From Paradevosia shaoguanensis (GTDB lineage Bacteria; Pseudomonadota; Alphaproteobacteria; Rhizobiales; Devosiaceae), in assembly GCF_016801025.1 (NCBI RefSeq), contig NZ_CP068983.1, positions 1,054,001-1,118,000 on the forward strand: a DNA stretch of 64,000 nucleotides. Reading direction: 5' to 3'. Within the stretch, counting starts at the first letter, position 1. The number at the start of each line of letters is the position of its first letter. The translations under genes and the position numbers were made by a program. The notes under the pieces are model-generated. The model ran no database searches and was not told the origin of the DNA. It saw only the letters and a program-made list of their open reading frames with translations. Below, in pieces: positions 9,381 to 18,205 of the stretch.

Positions 9381-9749
9381 TTATGCCGCGCCGGCATTGG
9401 GCAGACGCCACCCATAATTGCCCCAATAAGCAAGGACCAGCAGCGCCAGGAGCGCTATGCTCGGCGGCAGATGGGCAAACTCGCCCGCACGAATGAGCGT
9501 GACATAGATGGCGAAACACTCGAGCGCTCCCAGCAGGAAGCCGAACGGCCGCGTCGCCTCGAAGGCAAGCAGGATGCCGATGGCCAGGCACACCGCCGCG
9601 TTGACCCAGTGCCACCAATCCGGAAAGCCCCAGTTGACGAATGCCTCGCGCATCGGCTCGGGCCCGATGGCGCTGACGATCCCATCGCCCACGAAGAACA
9701 CGACGAGCAACCAGGTCAGCCAGACCGGCCAGCCAATACCCAACACCAT
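9381..9749 (-). CDS. Small four-helix membrane protein, DoxX-like
   Basis: A 122-residue protein with four predicted hydrophobic segments (around residues 5-22, 45-62, 65-85 and 95-112) and little soluble sequence, the layout of small DoxX-like membrane proteins. ATG at 9749 is nine bases after GGAGG; TTG at 9758 is the alternative. It precedes the orphan binding protein in the same direction, so the two may share a transcript starting near 9800. Function unknown. Confidence 0.7.
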   Translation of the reverse strand: MVLGIGWPVWLTWLLVVFFVGDGIVSAIGPEPMREAFVNWGFPDWWHWVNAAVCLAIGILLAFEATRPFGFLLGALECFAIYVTLIRAGEFAHLPPSIALLALLVLAYWGNYGWRLPNAGAA

Positions 9750-9805
9750 TTGCAGCAACCTCCAGTTATGATGGCGGTGCTCTAGCGGCGTCCTTTCGCA
9801 TGCGC

Positions 9806-9823
9806 CCCGTCAATCCTGACGGG
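9806..9823 (-). promoter_or_regulatory. Perfect palindrome in the divergent region before the DoxX-like and molybdopterin-fold genes
   Basis: CCCGTCA-ATCC-TGACGGG is a perfect 7-bp inverted repeat. It lies 57 bases before the DoxX-like start on the minus strand and 90 bases before the molybdopterin-fold gene on the plus strand. Its 17-base core recurs at 7654-7670. Binding by the nearby response regulator is a guess from position. Confidence 0.55.
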
Positions 9824-9912
9824 TCGGCATCGTCCGCGTATATCTAGATATTGGCATTGCCCTGCCACGAACGGGGCGTCTAGCCTGATGGACCGTTGCA
9901 GAAGGGGCTGTT

Positions 9913-10410
9913 GTGGGGACAATACGCCGTCGTTCAATGTTGTTGGGGGCAAGCGCCTTGCTCGCCGGCGCTCTGCCGGTGGCGGCCTCGCGTGCCGAAA
10001 CGGAGCCGGTCGTGCTCGAGATCAATGGCCGCGTCCCTGCCTCTCGCCGCTTCACCCTTGCCGACCTCAGCGCGCTCGGCACCACCCATATCCGTACATC
10101 GACGCTCTGGACCGACGGTATCCGCGACTTCGAGGGCGTGCTGGCGCGCAAGGTCATCGCGGCAGCCGGCGTCCCACTCACAGGCAAGGTCGTCGCCCGT
10201 GGCCTCAACGACTACACGGCCACCATCCCGCTCTCCGACTTCCTTGACTATGACGTCATCCTCGCCTGGAGCATGGACGGCGTGCCGCTCACGCGCCGTG
10301 ACAAAGGCCCGCTCTGGATCGTCTATCCGCGCGACGCCCATGCCGAACTCGCCGACGAGCGGCTTGAGCACCGCTGGGTCTGGCAGCTCGCATGGCTGAC
10401 CCTGCCGTGA
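9913..10410 (+). CDS. Exported molybdopterin-binding-fold protein lacking the Mo-ligand cysteine
   Basis: A 165-residue protein. The first 28 residues form a signal sequence with a twin-arginine flavour (RRRSMLLGASALLAG). The rest resembles the small oxidoreductase molybdopterin-binding domain of the sulfite oxidase family (LEINGRV, FEGVLARKVIAAAGV, ARGLNDYTATIP). The mature protein has no cysteine at all, so it cannot supply the usual molybdenum thiolate. GTG at 9913 follows AAGGGG. It overlaps the histidine kinase gene by 19 bases, suggesting a periplasmic partner of the kinase rather than an enzyme; that role is inferred. Confidence 0.8.
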   Translation: MGTIRRRSMLLGASALLAGALPVAASRAETEPVVLEINGRVPASRRFTLADLSALGTTHIRTSTLWTDGIRDFEGVLARKVIAAAGVPLTGKVVARGLNDYTATIPLSDFLDYDVILAWSMDGVPLTRRDKGPLWIVYPRDAHAELADERLEHRWVWQLAWLTLP

Positions 10411-12092
10411 AGCCCGACGGACGCATCAGCATCGGTCTCGTCGTGGTGGCGGCCGCCGTGGCGGCCTTCGCGCTGTTCCTGCTGTTTTCGATGAGCAAGC
10501 TGGTCGAGGTCGAACGCGACACGCACACGCGCTCCAACGAAGGCGTCGTCTGGGCCGTCGCGCAGGCGCAATACGAGATCCAGCGTCTCATCAGTGCCAC
10601 CAACCCGCTCAACAGCCCCAGCGCCGAGGACGTCGCCCTGCGCTTCGACATGGCGCTGAGCCGGCTGGCATTGCTGCAGGAAGGCGCGTTCGCGCAACGC
10701 ATCGGGGAAACCGGCGGCGCCAGCGTCATCGCCCGCGCCCGCGCAAGCCTTGAAGGTCTCGATGGCCTCATCGCCTCCTCCGGCGACACCGTCAGCCGCT
10801 ACAGTCTGCGCCTCTCGCGAACCATGACCCAGCACGTCGTCGCGCTCGGCTCGGTCGCCAATGAGATCATGATCGACAGCACTCTGCGCGAAGCCGACCG
10901 GCGCCAGCGCTATAGCGAAACGCTGACCCAGGTGATCGTCGCCATCATCGGCACCACGCTCACCGGGGCTTTCCTCATCGGCCGCCTCATTGTCAGCCTG
11001 CGTCAGGCCGATCGCGCCGAGGCGCGCGTGCGCCAGGAGCGCAATTTCCTGGCCTTGCTCATGGAGGCCAGCGGGGAAGGCATCTGCGCCTTCGATGCCG
11101 CCGGCAATTGCACGCATTGGAACGAAGGCATGAGCCGGCTCTACGGAACGCCACGTGAAACCGTCATCGGCACCCGCCTCCCGGCAGCGCCTGCGCTCGG
11201 CGAGCACTTTCCGCTCACCGCCGCCCTCGTCAACCGCACCCTGGCCGGAGAAAGCCGGGACTTCGCCACGCGGGCCGGCGAACGCCACATCGAGCACTCG
11301 ATCCGCCCTATCCAGCTCAAGGACCAGAATGTCGGCGGCATCCTCGTCTCGCGGGACGTCACCGAGCGCTACCAGGCGCAGCACGAGCGGCAATTGCGCG
11401 AGGTCTATCGCGATTTCGTCGCGATGGTCTCCCACCAGTTTCGCACCCCGCTGGCCATCATCGATTCCACGGTGCAACGCATCATGCGGCGCCGCGATCG
11501 CATGGACAATGACGAGCTCATGGCCCGTGCCGGCGCCATCCGTGCCGCCGCCAGCAGCCTTACGCAACTGATGGATTCCACCTTGAGCGCCGCCCGGCTC
11601 GATGCAGGCGAACTGGCCCTCTCCATTCATCCGATCCCGCTGGCTTCGCTCCTCGCCCAAGTGCGCGCCAAGCTGCTCGTGCTCGAACCGCATCGCGAGA
11701 TCACGCTCGATATCGCGGACCTGCCCGACATTCCCTGCGACGCATTGCTGATCGAGCAGGTGCTCGGCAACCTTATCGGCAACGCCCTCAAATATTCGCC
11801 CGACGACACCCCCGTGACGGTCACCACCAGCGCCCACAATGGCTTCGTCGCCATCGGTATCAGCGACTCCGGACTTGGCATTCCCGAAGCCGAACGCACC
11901 CGCCTTTTCGAGCGCTTCTTCCGTGCCAGCAATGCCGGATCGGTGCCCGGCACCGGCGTCGGCCTCTACGTAGCGCGCCAGATCGCCCAGCTTCACGGCG
12001 GCGATATCGCCATGACACCCAATCCCGGCGGCGGCACTACCTTCACCCTCACCCTTCCCGTAACCGCCAGCTACAGCGAGGCCATGGCGTGA
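10392..12092 (+). CDS. Membrane sensor histidine kinase with PAS domain
   Basis: The protein has 566 residues. A transmembrane helix (about 12-36) is followed by a ~130-residue mostly helical periplasmic part and a second helix near 180-203. Next come a PAS domain (about 215-330), HisKA with phospho-acceptor His348 (MVSHQFRTP) and HATPase_c (N box NLIGNALKYS, G boxes DSGLGIP and GTGVGLYVA). It autophosphorylates and passes phosphate to the adjacent response regulator, whose GTG start overlaps its stop. The overlapping exported molybdopterin-fold gene upstream may modulate the periplasmic domain. Confidence 0.93.
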   Translation: MADPAVKPDGRISIGLVVVAAAVAAFALFLLFSMSKLVEVERDTHTRSNEGVVWAVAQAQYEIQRLISATNPLNSPSAEDVALRFDMALSRLALLQEGAFAQRIGETGGASVIARARASLEGLDGLIASSGDTVSRYSLRLSRTMTQHVVALGSVANEIMIDSTLREADRRQRYSETLTQVIVAIIGTTLTGAFLIGRLIVSLRQADRAEARVRQERNFLALLMEASGEGICAFDAAGNCTHWNEGMSRLYGTPRETVIGTRLPAAPALGEHFPLTAALVNRTLAGESRDFATRAGERHIEHSIRPIQLKDQNVGGILVSRDVTERYQAQHERQLREVYRDFVAMVSHQFRTPLAIIDSTVQRIMRRRDRMDNDELMARAGAIRAAASSLTQLMDSTLSAARLDAGELALSIHPIPLASLLAQVRAKLLVLEPHREITLDIADLPDIPCDALLIEQVLGNLIGNALKYSPDDTPVTVTTSAHNGFVAIGISDSGLGIPEAERTRLFERFFRASNAGSVPGTGVGLYVARQIAQLHGGDIAMTPNPGGGTTFTLTLPVTASYSEAMA

Positions 12093-13141
12093 GCACTCCC
12101 GATCTTTCGGACAACAAGCGCCTGATCCTCGTGGTCGAGGATGAACAACGCCTGCGCGCCAATGTCGTTGAGGAACTGATCGAGGCCGGTTACGCGGTGC
12201 TCGATGCCGAAGACGGTATGGAGGCGCTTGAGCGCCTCGACACCGCCACGCCCGATCTCATCCTCTGCGACATCACCATGCCCCGCATGGGCGGCTACGA
12301 ATTGCTGCGCGCCCTGCGCAAGCGCGGTGGGCACGTTGCCAACATCCCCTTCGTCTTCCTCACCGCGCTCTCGGACCGTGTCGCGGTGATCGAGGGGCGT
12401 GGCGCGGGCGCCGACGACTATCTCACCAAACCGGTCGATTTCGACCTGATGCTCATCACCATCAAGTCCCGGCTCGATCAGGTCGAGCGCATCCGCCAGG
12501 CCAGCAATGCCGAAGCCGAGACGCGCCGCTCGCTAGAATTGGCACAGGCCTTCGAAGGCAATCTCGAAGATCTCGCCGCTGCGCTTTCGCGACTCTCGGC
12601 GGGCGTGCTGCTCTTCGATGGCTCGGGCCAATGCGTCTTCCGCAACCCGCAGGCCGAGGCCATCATCGGCAATGGCCTCAGCCTGGCCAATGGTCGCCTG
12701 CACGTCGCCAACGCCACCGCCGCCAGTGCGCTACGCAGGGCGCTGGCCACCGCAATCGACGAAGGCACCAACCCCGATATCGTCACGGTCGCTCGCGACG
12801 GCGAGCATCCCCTCATAATCCAGTTCATCAGCCTCGGGCACGGCAAGGCCGCCACGCGCGTCCGCGCTGCCGCCTTCATCATCGATCCCAACGCCCCACC
12901 GCCGCTTTCGGAAAAGCTGGTCACCCTGCTTTTCGGCCTCACGCCAACGGAGGCGCGTGTGGCCGCCGCCATCGGCCGCGGTCACAGCCTCGAATGCATC
13001 ACCGAGGACATGGGCATTACCAACACCACTTTCGCCTTCCACCTGCGCAACATCTTCCGCAAGACCCAGGTGGCCCGGCAACAGGAACTTGTCGCCCTCC
13101 TCGCCCGCAGCGCCCTACTGGTGCAGGACGAGCGTCACTAG
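12089..13141 (+). CDS. Response regulator with receiver and LuxR/GerE-like HTH domain
   Basis: The receiver domain (residues 10-130) has the acidic pair in VVEDEQ, phospho-acceptor Asp61 in CDITMP and the conserved Lys in LTKPVD. A central ~120-residue PAS-like region (VLLFDGSGQCVFRNPQAEAI) follows. The last ~70 residues contain LTPTEARVAAAIGRG and a recognition helix near TFAFHLRNIFRK, characteristic of LuxR-type DNA binding. GTG start overlaps the kinase stop, making this its cognate partner. Targets may be the CCGTC-N6-GACGG palindromes nearby, which is untested. Confidence 0.92.
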   Translation: MSTPDLSDNKRLILVVEDEQRLRANVVEELIEAGYAVLDAEDGMEALERLDTATPDLILCDITMPRMGGYELLRALRKRGGHVANIPFVFLTALSDRVAVIEGRGAGADDYLTKPVDFDLMLITIKSRLDQVERIRQASNAEAETRRSLELAQAFEGNLEDLAAALSRLSAGVLLFDGSGQCVFRNPQAEAIIGNGLSLANGRLHVANATAASALRRALATAIDEGTNPDIVTVARDGEHPLIIQFISLGHGKAATRVRAAAFIIDPNAPPPLSEKLVTLLFGLTPTEARVAAAIGRGHSLECITEDMGITNTTFAFHLRNIFRKTQVARQQELVALLARSALLVQDERH

Positions 13142-14748
13142 GCCCCGCGGATACGGCGACCGACGGCCTGCAGATCCGCAAAAGCCGAATACCGGCTGTC
13201 GTGAAACGCCCTCATTCCGCCGTCCGGCGTGACCGTCGTCTCGATAGTGGACATTGCCTTCATCGCCTCAGGCAGCGAGGTAAATTCGCCGGCCGCCACC
13301 GCCCCAAGCATAGCCGAACCTAGCAGAACCGGCTCAGCTGCCGCCGTCACCAATACCGGGATGCCCGTGCAATCGGCGAGCAACTGGCGGATCAGCGACG
13401 ACTTCCCCGCGCCGCCGCTGATGACGATCGCCTCCGTCACGACACCCGCTGCCGAGGCCACTTCCACTATCTGGCGCACGCCATAGCCAAGCCCCATCAC
13501 GCCGGCAACATAGAGCGCGACCAAACTCTCGATATCGCGGCCCATACCCAGCCCGGCAATCAGCGCCTTGGCATGCGGATCGGCATGCGGCGCACGATTG
13601 CCCAGGAATTCGGGAACGACATGCACCTGCCCGGCAAGCCGTGCCGCCTCCGACAGCGAAGCCGACGCATCCATCGCCTTTCCGGCCAGCCAGCCGACAA
13701 GCGTCTGCCCGGCCGCCTCGGCCTCCCTAGCCGCCTCAGGCGTCGCCGGATGGTGGGTCACCAGATGATCCAGCGCGGCTCCGGCTGCGGACTGCCCACC
13801 CTCGGTGAGCCACAAGCCCGGCACCATCGCTGAATAATAAGGCCCCCAGACACCAGACACGGAATGCGCCTCGCGGCTCGAAGACATCGTGCAAGCCGAC
13901 GTCCCGAAGACGTAAGCCATGCGCGTCTCGGTCGCCCCGAGGCCACCTCCAGCCCCGACAGTCCCGACGCCACCTGCATGTGCATCGATGAGCGAAGCAG
14001 AAACCGCGATGCCCTTCGGCAAGCCCAGTTCCCGGGCCGCACGCTCGGAAAGCCCGTTCCCGACCGGTGCTCCCGGCGCCAGTATCTCCGTCCCGATCCG
14101 GGCAAATCCCTCTTCGACCAGGCTGCCGAGACCGATGGTCGAAAAGTAGTCGGCGTCCCAGCGCTCTTCGTGAGCGAGGTACGTCCACTTGCACGTCACC
14201 GTGCATACCGAACGCTCGAGACTATCGGTCGCTTTCCACGTCAGGAAATCGGGGAGATCGAAAAACTGCCACGCATTCGCAAAGACCTTTGGCTTGTTCT
14301 CGGCCAGCCAGAGGAGCTTGGGCGTCTGCATTTCCGGCGAAATGTTGCCGCCGACGAATTGCAGGATCGAGTGTCCCGTCGCATTGATCCGCTCTGCCTG
14401 CTTGATGGCCCGATGGTCCATCCAGACGATGACGTCGCGCTCTTCCCCGCTGTCGCTGATCGAAAGCGGCCGCCCGTTCTCCGCGAGCACGACAAGCGAG
14501 CAGGTCGCGTCGAAGCCGATGCCGCCAACCGCATCCGGGCTGATCCCGGCGCTCGCCACTGCCTGCCGCACGCAGACGCACACTGCGTTCCATATCTCGG
14601 TGCTGGATTGCTCGGCACGATCGCCCGTCTCGAGATGAACTGCAAACGGATGGCTTGCCGAAGCGAGCATGCCGCCCGCAGCATCGAACACGCCGGCGCG
14701 GGCGCTGGCCGTTCCGACATCCACGCCAATGAAGTAGCGCCCGGTCAT
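13138..14748 (-). CDS. FGGY-family carbohydrate kinase, D-ribulokinase type
   Basis: A 536-residue FGGY kinase with the N-terminal phosphate-binding motif (GVDVGTASARAGVFD) and the FGGY_RbtK/YDR109C-like text WMDHRA and GGNISPEMQTPK. The C-terminal ATP-binding part carries ISGGAGKS. Members of this branch phosphorylate ribulose to ribulose 5-phosphate. It lies one base downstream of the ribitol 2-dehydrogenase gene, whose product would be D-ribulose, so dehydrogenase and kinase form the standard two-step ribitol route. Its stop overlaps the response-regulator stop by four bases in convergent orientation. Confidence 0.88.
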   Translation of the reverse strand: MTGRYFIGVDVGTASARAGVFDAAGGMLASASHPFAVHLETGDRAEQSSTEIWNAVCVCVRQAVASAGISPDAVGGIGFDATCSLVVLAENGRPLSISDSGEERDVIVWMDHRAIKQAERINATGHSILQFVGGNISPEMQTPKLLWLAENKPKVFANAWQFFDLPDFLTWKATDSLERSVCTVTCKWTYLAHEERWDADYFSTIGLGSLVEEGFARIGTEILAPGAPVGNGLSERAARELGLPKGIAVSASLIDAHAGGVGTVGAGGGLGATETRMAYVFGTSACTMSSSREAHSVSGVWGPYYSAMVPGLWLTEGGQSAAGAALDHLVTHHPATPEAAREAEAAGQTLVGWLAGKAMDASASLSEAARLAGQVHVVPEFLGNRAPHADPHAKALIAGLGMGRDIESLVALYVAGVMGLGYGVRQIVEVASAAGVVTEAIVISGGAGKSSLIRQLLADCTGIPVLVTAAAEPVLLGSAMLGAVAAGEFTSLPEAMKAMSTIETTVTPDGGMRAFHDSRYSAFADLQAVGRRIRGA

Positions 14749-14749
14749 C

Positions 14750-15478
14750 TCAAAGATCGTTTCGTTGCGGAAGGATAACGAGGTCGCGGATGGTAACGTT
14801 TCTTGGCCGGGTCAGCATGAAAATTACTGCATCGGCAACTTCCTCCGGCTCCATCAGGTCCCCGGCCGCCAGAGCATCCTGAAGCTTCTGGTCGGGCCAG
14901 TCGCTGATGAGCGCCGTACGCACCGGCCCCGGCGCAACTGCCCCGACGCGGATGCCCTGCGGCGCCACCTGACGGCGCAGCGTATGAACGAAAGCCTGGA
15001 TGGCATGCTTGGAGGCCGTATAGACCGGCTCCCACACCACCGGCACCAGCCCCGCAATCGAGCTCGTGAAAATGATGTCGCCCGTCCCGCGGCCAATCAT
15101 ATGCGGCAGGACTGCCCGCACCGACCGGAAGGCCGCGTTGATATTGAGGTTGAGCATCCGGTCCCATTGGTCCGGATCGCCCTCCGCCACGACCCCGCCG
15201 ATATAGGACCCGGCATTGGCATGGAACACATCGAGCTGCCCCGCCCGATCGAGGATCCGAGGCAACATGGTGTCGATGCTGGGGGCGTCGCAAAGGTCGA
15301 CCGCAACTGGGAATGCCTGCTCTCCCAGCGTATCGCAGGCCGCGTTCAGCGCCTCGGCATTACGATCGACGAGAGCCACCCGGGCGCCCTGTTCGACCAT
15401 TGCCCGGGCGCAGGCGAAACCAATTCCGGACGCGGCGCCGGTGACCGCCGCGACGCGGCCGGACAGTGAAAATGCCAT
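14750..15478 (-). CDS. Ribitol 2-dehydrogenase (short-chain dehydrogenase/reductase)
   Basis: A 242-residue classical SDR with cofactor motif TGAASGIG, structural NAG within [10 protein letters not shown], catalytic Ser in IFTSSIAG, and YTASK carrying the Tyr and Lys. Long stretches ([39 protein letters not shown]) match what I remember of Klebsiella ribitol dehydrogenase closely. It oxidises ribitol to D-ribulose with NAD+. ATG at 15478 is chosen because the longer frame would run into the nucleoside hydrolase gene and adds non-SDR sequence. The kinase follows at one base. Confidence 0.92.
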   Translation of the reverse strand: MAFSLSGRVAAVTGAASGIGFACARAMVEQGARVALVDRNAEALNAACDTLGEQAFPVAVDLCDAPSIDTMLPRILDRAGQLDVFHANAGSYIGGVVAEGDPDQWDRMLNLNINAAFRSVRAVLPHMIGRGTGDIIFTSSIAGLVPVVWEPVYTASKHAIQAFVHTLRRQVAPQGIRVGAVAPGPVRTALISDWPDQKLQDALAAGDLMEPEEVADAVIFMLTRPRNVTIRDLVILPQRNDL

Positions 15479-15502
15479 TGCTGAAATGCCTGTTCTATTG
15501 AA

Positions 15503-15526
15503 GGCCCCGCCATGAGCGGCGGGGCC
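15503..15526 (-). other. Intercistronic hairpin before the ribitol dehydrogenase gene
   Basis: GGCCCCGCC and GGCGGGGCC form a perfect 9-bp stem with a 6-nt loop in the 56-base gap between the nucleoside hydrolase stop and the dehydrogenase start. There is no T-run after it, so partial attenuation or protection of the upstream mRNA is more likely than full termination. Confidence 0.5.
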
Positions 15527-15534
15527 GATATCCG

Positions 15535-16479
15535 TCACTTGCCGGCAAAGGCCTGCAGCTTGCCGATGAAATCCTTGAGGATCGGATTGCGCTCGACATG
15601 GGTCACGTAGCGCATCGGGTGCCGCGCGCGGTCGGTACTGTAGGTCGTGTTGTCAGTCATGATCGGCGTCGGCACGAGCACGCTCGGGGTCCAGCTGTCA
15701 TCGAGCAGCCAGGCGACGGCCGCCATGTCCCATATCTCCTTGGCCCAGCCAACGTGATCGTCCGAATATTCCTTGAAGCGCATGGAGAGGAACTTGCCGA
15801 TCTCGCCGCATGGCTCGATGTAGCGCTCGATCTCGGGCACGGAGCTGTGGAGGTGCGAGGTAACGCCCATGCACGGCACCACGACCAGCGGCACGCCGCT
15901 ATCGAAGAGCACCTGCGCGCCGCCGACATCCTGCATCAGGTTGAACTCGACCTGGTGTGGCCATTCCAGCGCATGTCCGCCGAGCCAGACCACGACGACG
16001 CGGTCGATAATGTCCGGCGCCTTGAGCAGGGCGGAGGCAATATTGCTGATGGCGGCGATGGCGATGACGTAGAGCGGATCATCCGGGCTAGAGGCGCGGG
16101 CACGCGCGATCAGGTCATCGACCGCCTCGGCCTCGCGGGCCACCTTGTCGAAGCCGACATATTCGGTGACACCGCGATAGACGAGCCCCTTCGGGTCCAC
16201 GTCGAGGCGCTTCAGCAGTTCGAGAATTTCCTGATAGCTCAGTTCCATGCCCTCGCCGGGGCTCGACGAGCGGCTGTTGTGGAACGGAGCGGCGTAGATC
16301 GCCTCCAGCTTGATGCGGTCAGGCGACAGCCATGCCTGCACCAGCGCGAACTGGTCGTCGATCTCGTTATAGGTGTCCGTATCGAGCACAGCGCGCAGGC
16401 GGCCGGGCCGCGGCGCAAGAAGCTTGAGCCGGGCCTCCAACGGAAGGTCGAAGGCCGGATTGCTGGGGTTGGGCGACAT
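15535..16479 (-). CDS. Inosine-uridine-preferring type nucleoside hydrolase
   Basis: A 314-residue protein with the calcium-binding N-terminal signature in modified form ([14 protein letters not shown]; the family pattern is DxDxxxxDD), [11 protein letters not shown] in the middle and further ligand regions near LMQDVGGA. The family cleaves N-ribosidic bonds to release ribose. ATG at 16479 follows AAGGAG at ideal spacing. It lies between the permease genes and the ribitol dehydrogenase, so its real substrate may be a riboside imported by this transporter. The Asn in place of an acidic-cluster neighbour (YNEIDD) is worth checking. Confidence 0.88.
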   Translation of the reverse strand: MSPNPSNPAFDLPLEARLKLLAPRPGRLRAVLDTDTYNEIDDQFALVQAWLSPDRIKLEAIYAAPFHNSRSSSPGEGMELSYQEILELLKRLDVDPKGLVYRGVTEYVGFDKVAREAEAVDDLIARARASSPDDPLYVIAIAAISNIASALLKAPDIIDRVVVVWLGGHALEWPHQVEFNLMQDVGGAQVLFDSGVPLVVVPCMGVTSHLHSSVPEIERYIEPCGEIGKFLSMRFKEYSDDHVGWAKEIWDMAAVAWLLDDSWTPSVLVPTPIMTDNTTYSTDRARHPMRYVTHVERNPILKDFIGKLQAFAGK

Positions 16480-16481
16480 GG

Positions 16482-17324
16482 TCACTCCTTGCTGCCGGTG
16501 GAGGCCACCGAATTGGTAAAGTAAGGCTGGAAGAACACGAGGATCAGCATGGGGATGAGCGAGATGCACATCGCGCCGGCCATGATCGGTCCGAAGGCTA
16601 TGCCGTAGGCGCTGTTGAACTGGGCGATCGACACCGCCGCGACCTTGTATTCGGTCGCGGGCGCGATCAGCAGCGGCCAGAGATAGGCCTGCCACTGGAA
16701 GATGAACATGATGAGCCCGGCGCTGATCATGGCGGGACCGGTCAGCGGCAGGTAGATACGCCAGAACACCTGGAACCAGCCCATGCCATCCACCATGGCC
16801 GCCTCGCGCAATTCCTTGGGAAGCCCGAGAAAGAACTGGCGCAGGAGGAAGACCGCGAGGCCATTGCCGACGCCTGGCAGGATCAGGCCCAGATAGGTGT
16901 TCTGCAGCTCGGCACCACGCATCACGTAGTAGAGCGGCAGCGCGATGGCGTCGAACGGGATAAGGAAGCTCACGATCATGAGCGTGAACACGATGTTTCG
17001 GCCCGGAAACTCGATCACGGCGAGCGCGAACGCCGCCAGCGTGCAGACGATCAATCCGCCCGCGACCGTCGCCACGGCGACGAACAGCGAGTTGAAGATC
17101 GAGCGACCGAACGTACTCTGGAAGAGCGCCACGAAGTGGTCGAACGTCCAGCGCGTGGGCAGGAACGTCTCCCAGCCGATCGGATTGAGGTAGCGGAAGA
17201 TATCGTCTTCCGGGCGCATGGCGCTGATGAAGATCCACCAGAGCGGCAGGAAGAACACGATGCCGGCCGCGGCAATCGTGGCGATGTGCAGCGCCTTTGC
17301 CGGCTTGATGCGCGCGGTCGTCAT
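16482..17324 (-). CDS. Carbohydrate ABC transporter permease, MalG/UgpE type
   Basis: A 280-residue inner-membrane protein with six predicted helices. The cytoplasmic EAA loop reads ELREAAMVDGMGWFQVFWRIYLPL, the contact site for the ATPase. The sequence resembles sugar and glycerol-3-phosphate permeases of the CUT1 class. ATG at 17324 overlaps the upstream permease stop (ATGA). It should form a heterodimer with that permease and use the ATPase encoded on the other side of the LacI gene. Confidence 0.92.
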   Translation of the reverse strand: MTTARIKPAKALHIATIAAAGIVFFLPLWWIFISAMRPEDDIFRYLNPIGWETFLPTRWTFDHFVALFQSTFGRSIFNSLFVAVATVAGGLIVCTLAAFALAVIEFPGRNIVFTLMIVSFLIPFDAIALPLYYVMRGAELQNTYLGLILPGVGNGLAVFLLRQFFLGLPKELREAAMVDGMGWFQVFWRIYLPLTGPAMISAGLIMFIFQWQAYLWPLLIAPATEYKVAAVSIAQFNSAYGIAFGPIMAGAMCISLIPMLILVFFQPYFTNSVASTGSKE

Positions 17325-18178
17325 GCCTTGTCTCCCTGATCGCCCATCATGCGGAACTGGATGGCAACCACGGTCAGCATGAGGAGGATAAGCACGACGG
17401 TGGCGGCATAGGCGCTCGACTTGTCGCCGGTGGCGAAGGCGCGCGTATAGATTTCGTGCATGATGAGGTTGGTCGAGCGCTGCGGACCACCGCGCGTCAG
17501 GATCTGCACCGGTGCGAAGACCAGGAAATTGGCGACGGTGTCGGCCACCAGCACGAAGGTCAGCGGTCGGCGCAATTGCGGCAGCGTCACGAAGCGGAAT
17601 TGCTGCCAGCGGTTCATGCCGTCGATCCGCGCCGCCTCGTAGAGCGATTTCGGGATGTCCTGGAGCCCGGCCAGGAGGATCGTCATCCAATAGCCGACGC
17701 CAATCCAGCTCGTGACGAGAATGATGCAGGCGAGCGCCTGTTGCGGCGAGGTCAGGAACGGCTGCGGGCCGATGCCGAAGACGGCAAGCATCGCATTGGC
17801 AAGACCATCCGGACGCAGCGCCGCCGCCCACACGACGGCCGAGACCGAGGCCGGAATGGCGACGGGCAGCAGGATCAGCGTCCGCCAGAAGCCGGTGCCG
17901 GGCAGCTTGTTGTTGAGCAGGATGGCCAGCCCCAGCGCGACGGCGATCTGCAGCGGATTGACGACGATCGAGAAGAAAAGCGTCGTCACCACCGAGGACT
18001 GAAAGATCGGATCGGTGAAGATGTAGATGTAGTTGTCCAGGCTATAGGTCGTTGCCCGCGGAGCGAGCAACGACTCATGGACAGCGACCAGCGCGGGCCA
18101 GATTCTCAGGATTGAAACAGCCAGGATTGCGGGAGCCAGAAAGGCAAGGGCAACCAAAACGTTCTTCGACTTGGACAC
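17321..18178 (-). CDS. Carbohydrate ABC transporter permease, MalF/UgpA type
   Basis: A 285-residue protein with six predicted helices and the EAA loop ipksLYEAARIDGMNRWQQF around residue 190. It belongs to the CUT1 sugar-permease class. It is the first permease after the binding-protein gene and overlaps the second permease by four bases, giving the usual binding protein, permease, permease order. The ATPase is missing from this transcript and is supplied divergently. Confidence 0.92.
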   Translation of the reverse strand: MSKSKNVLVALAFLAPAILAVSILRIWPALVAVHESLLAPRATTYSLDNYIYIFTDPIFQSSVVTTLFFSIVVNPLQIAVALGLAILLNNKLPGTGFWRTLILLPVAIPASVSAVVWAAALRPDGLANAMLAVFGIGPQPFLTSPQQALACIILVTSWIGVGYWMTILLAGLQDIPKSLYEAARIDGMNRWQQFRFVTLPQLRRPLTFVLVADTVANFLVFAPVQILTRGGPQRSTNLIMHEIYTRAFATGDKSSAYAATVVLILLMLTVVAIQFRMMGDQGDKA

Positions 18179-18205
18179 GCGCCGGCCTCCCTGGCACCGC
18201 GGCTG

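Noticed and set aside
8088-9785. 565-codon plus-strand open frame over the binding protein
   Set aside because: Antisense shadow of the peptide-type binding protein and DoxX-like gene.
9913-10410. Annotation as an active molybdenum oxidoreductase
   Set aside because: There is no Cys in the protein to bind molybdenum and no redox partner gene nearby; it adjoins a sensor kinase.
10323-11996. 557-codon minus-strand frame over the histidine kinase
   Set aside because: Antisense shadow; the plus strand has complete kinase motifs.
16480-17238. Long N-terminal extension of the nucleoside hydrolase frame
   Set aside because: It lies within the permease gene on the same strand in another frame, reads as Arg/His-rich nonsense, and an ideal AAGGAG-ATG start exists at 16479.
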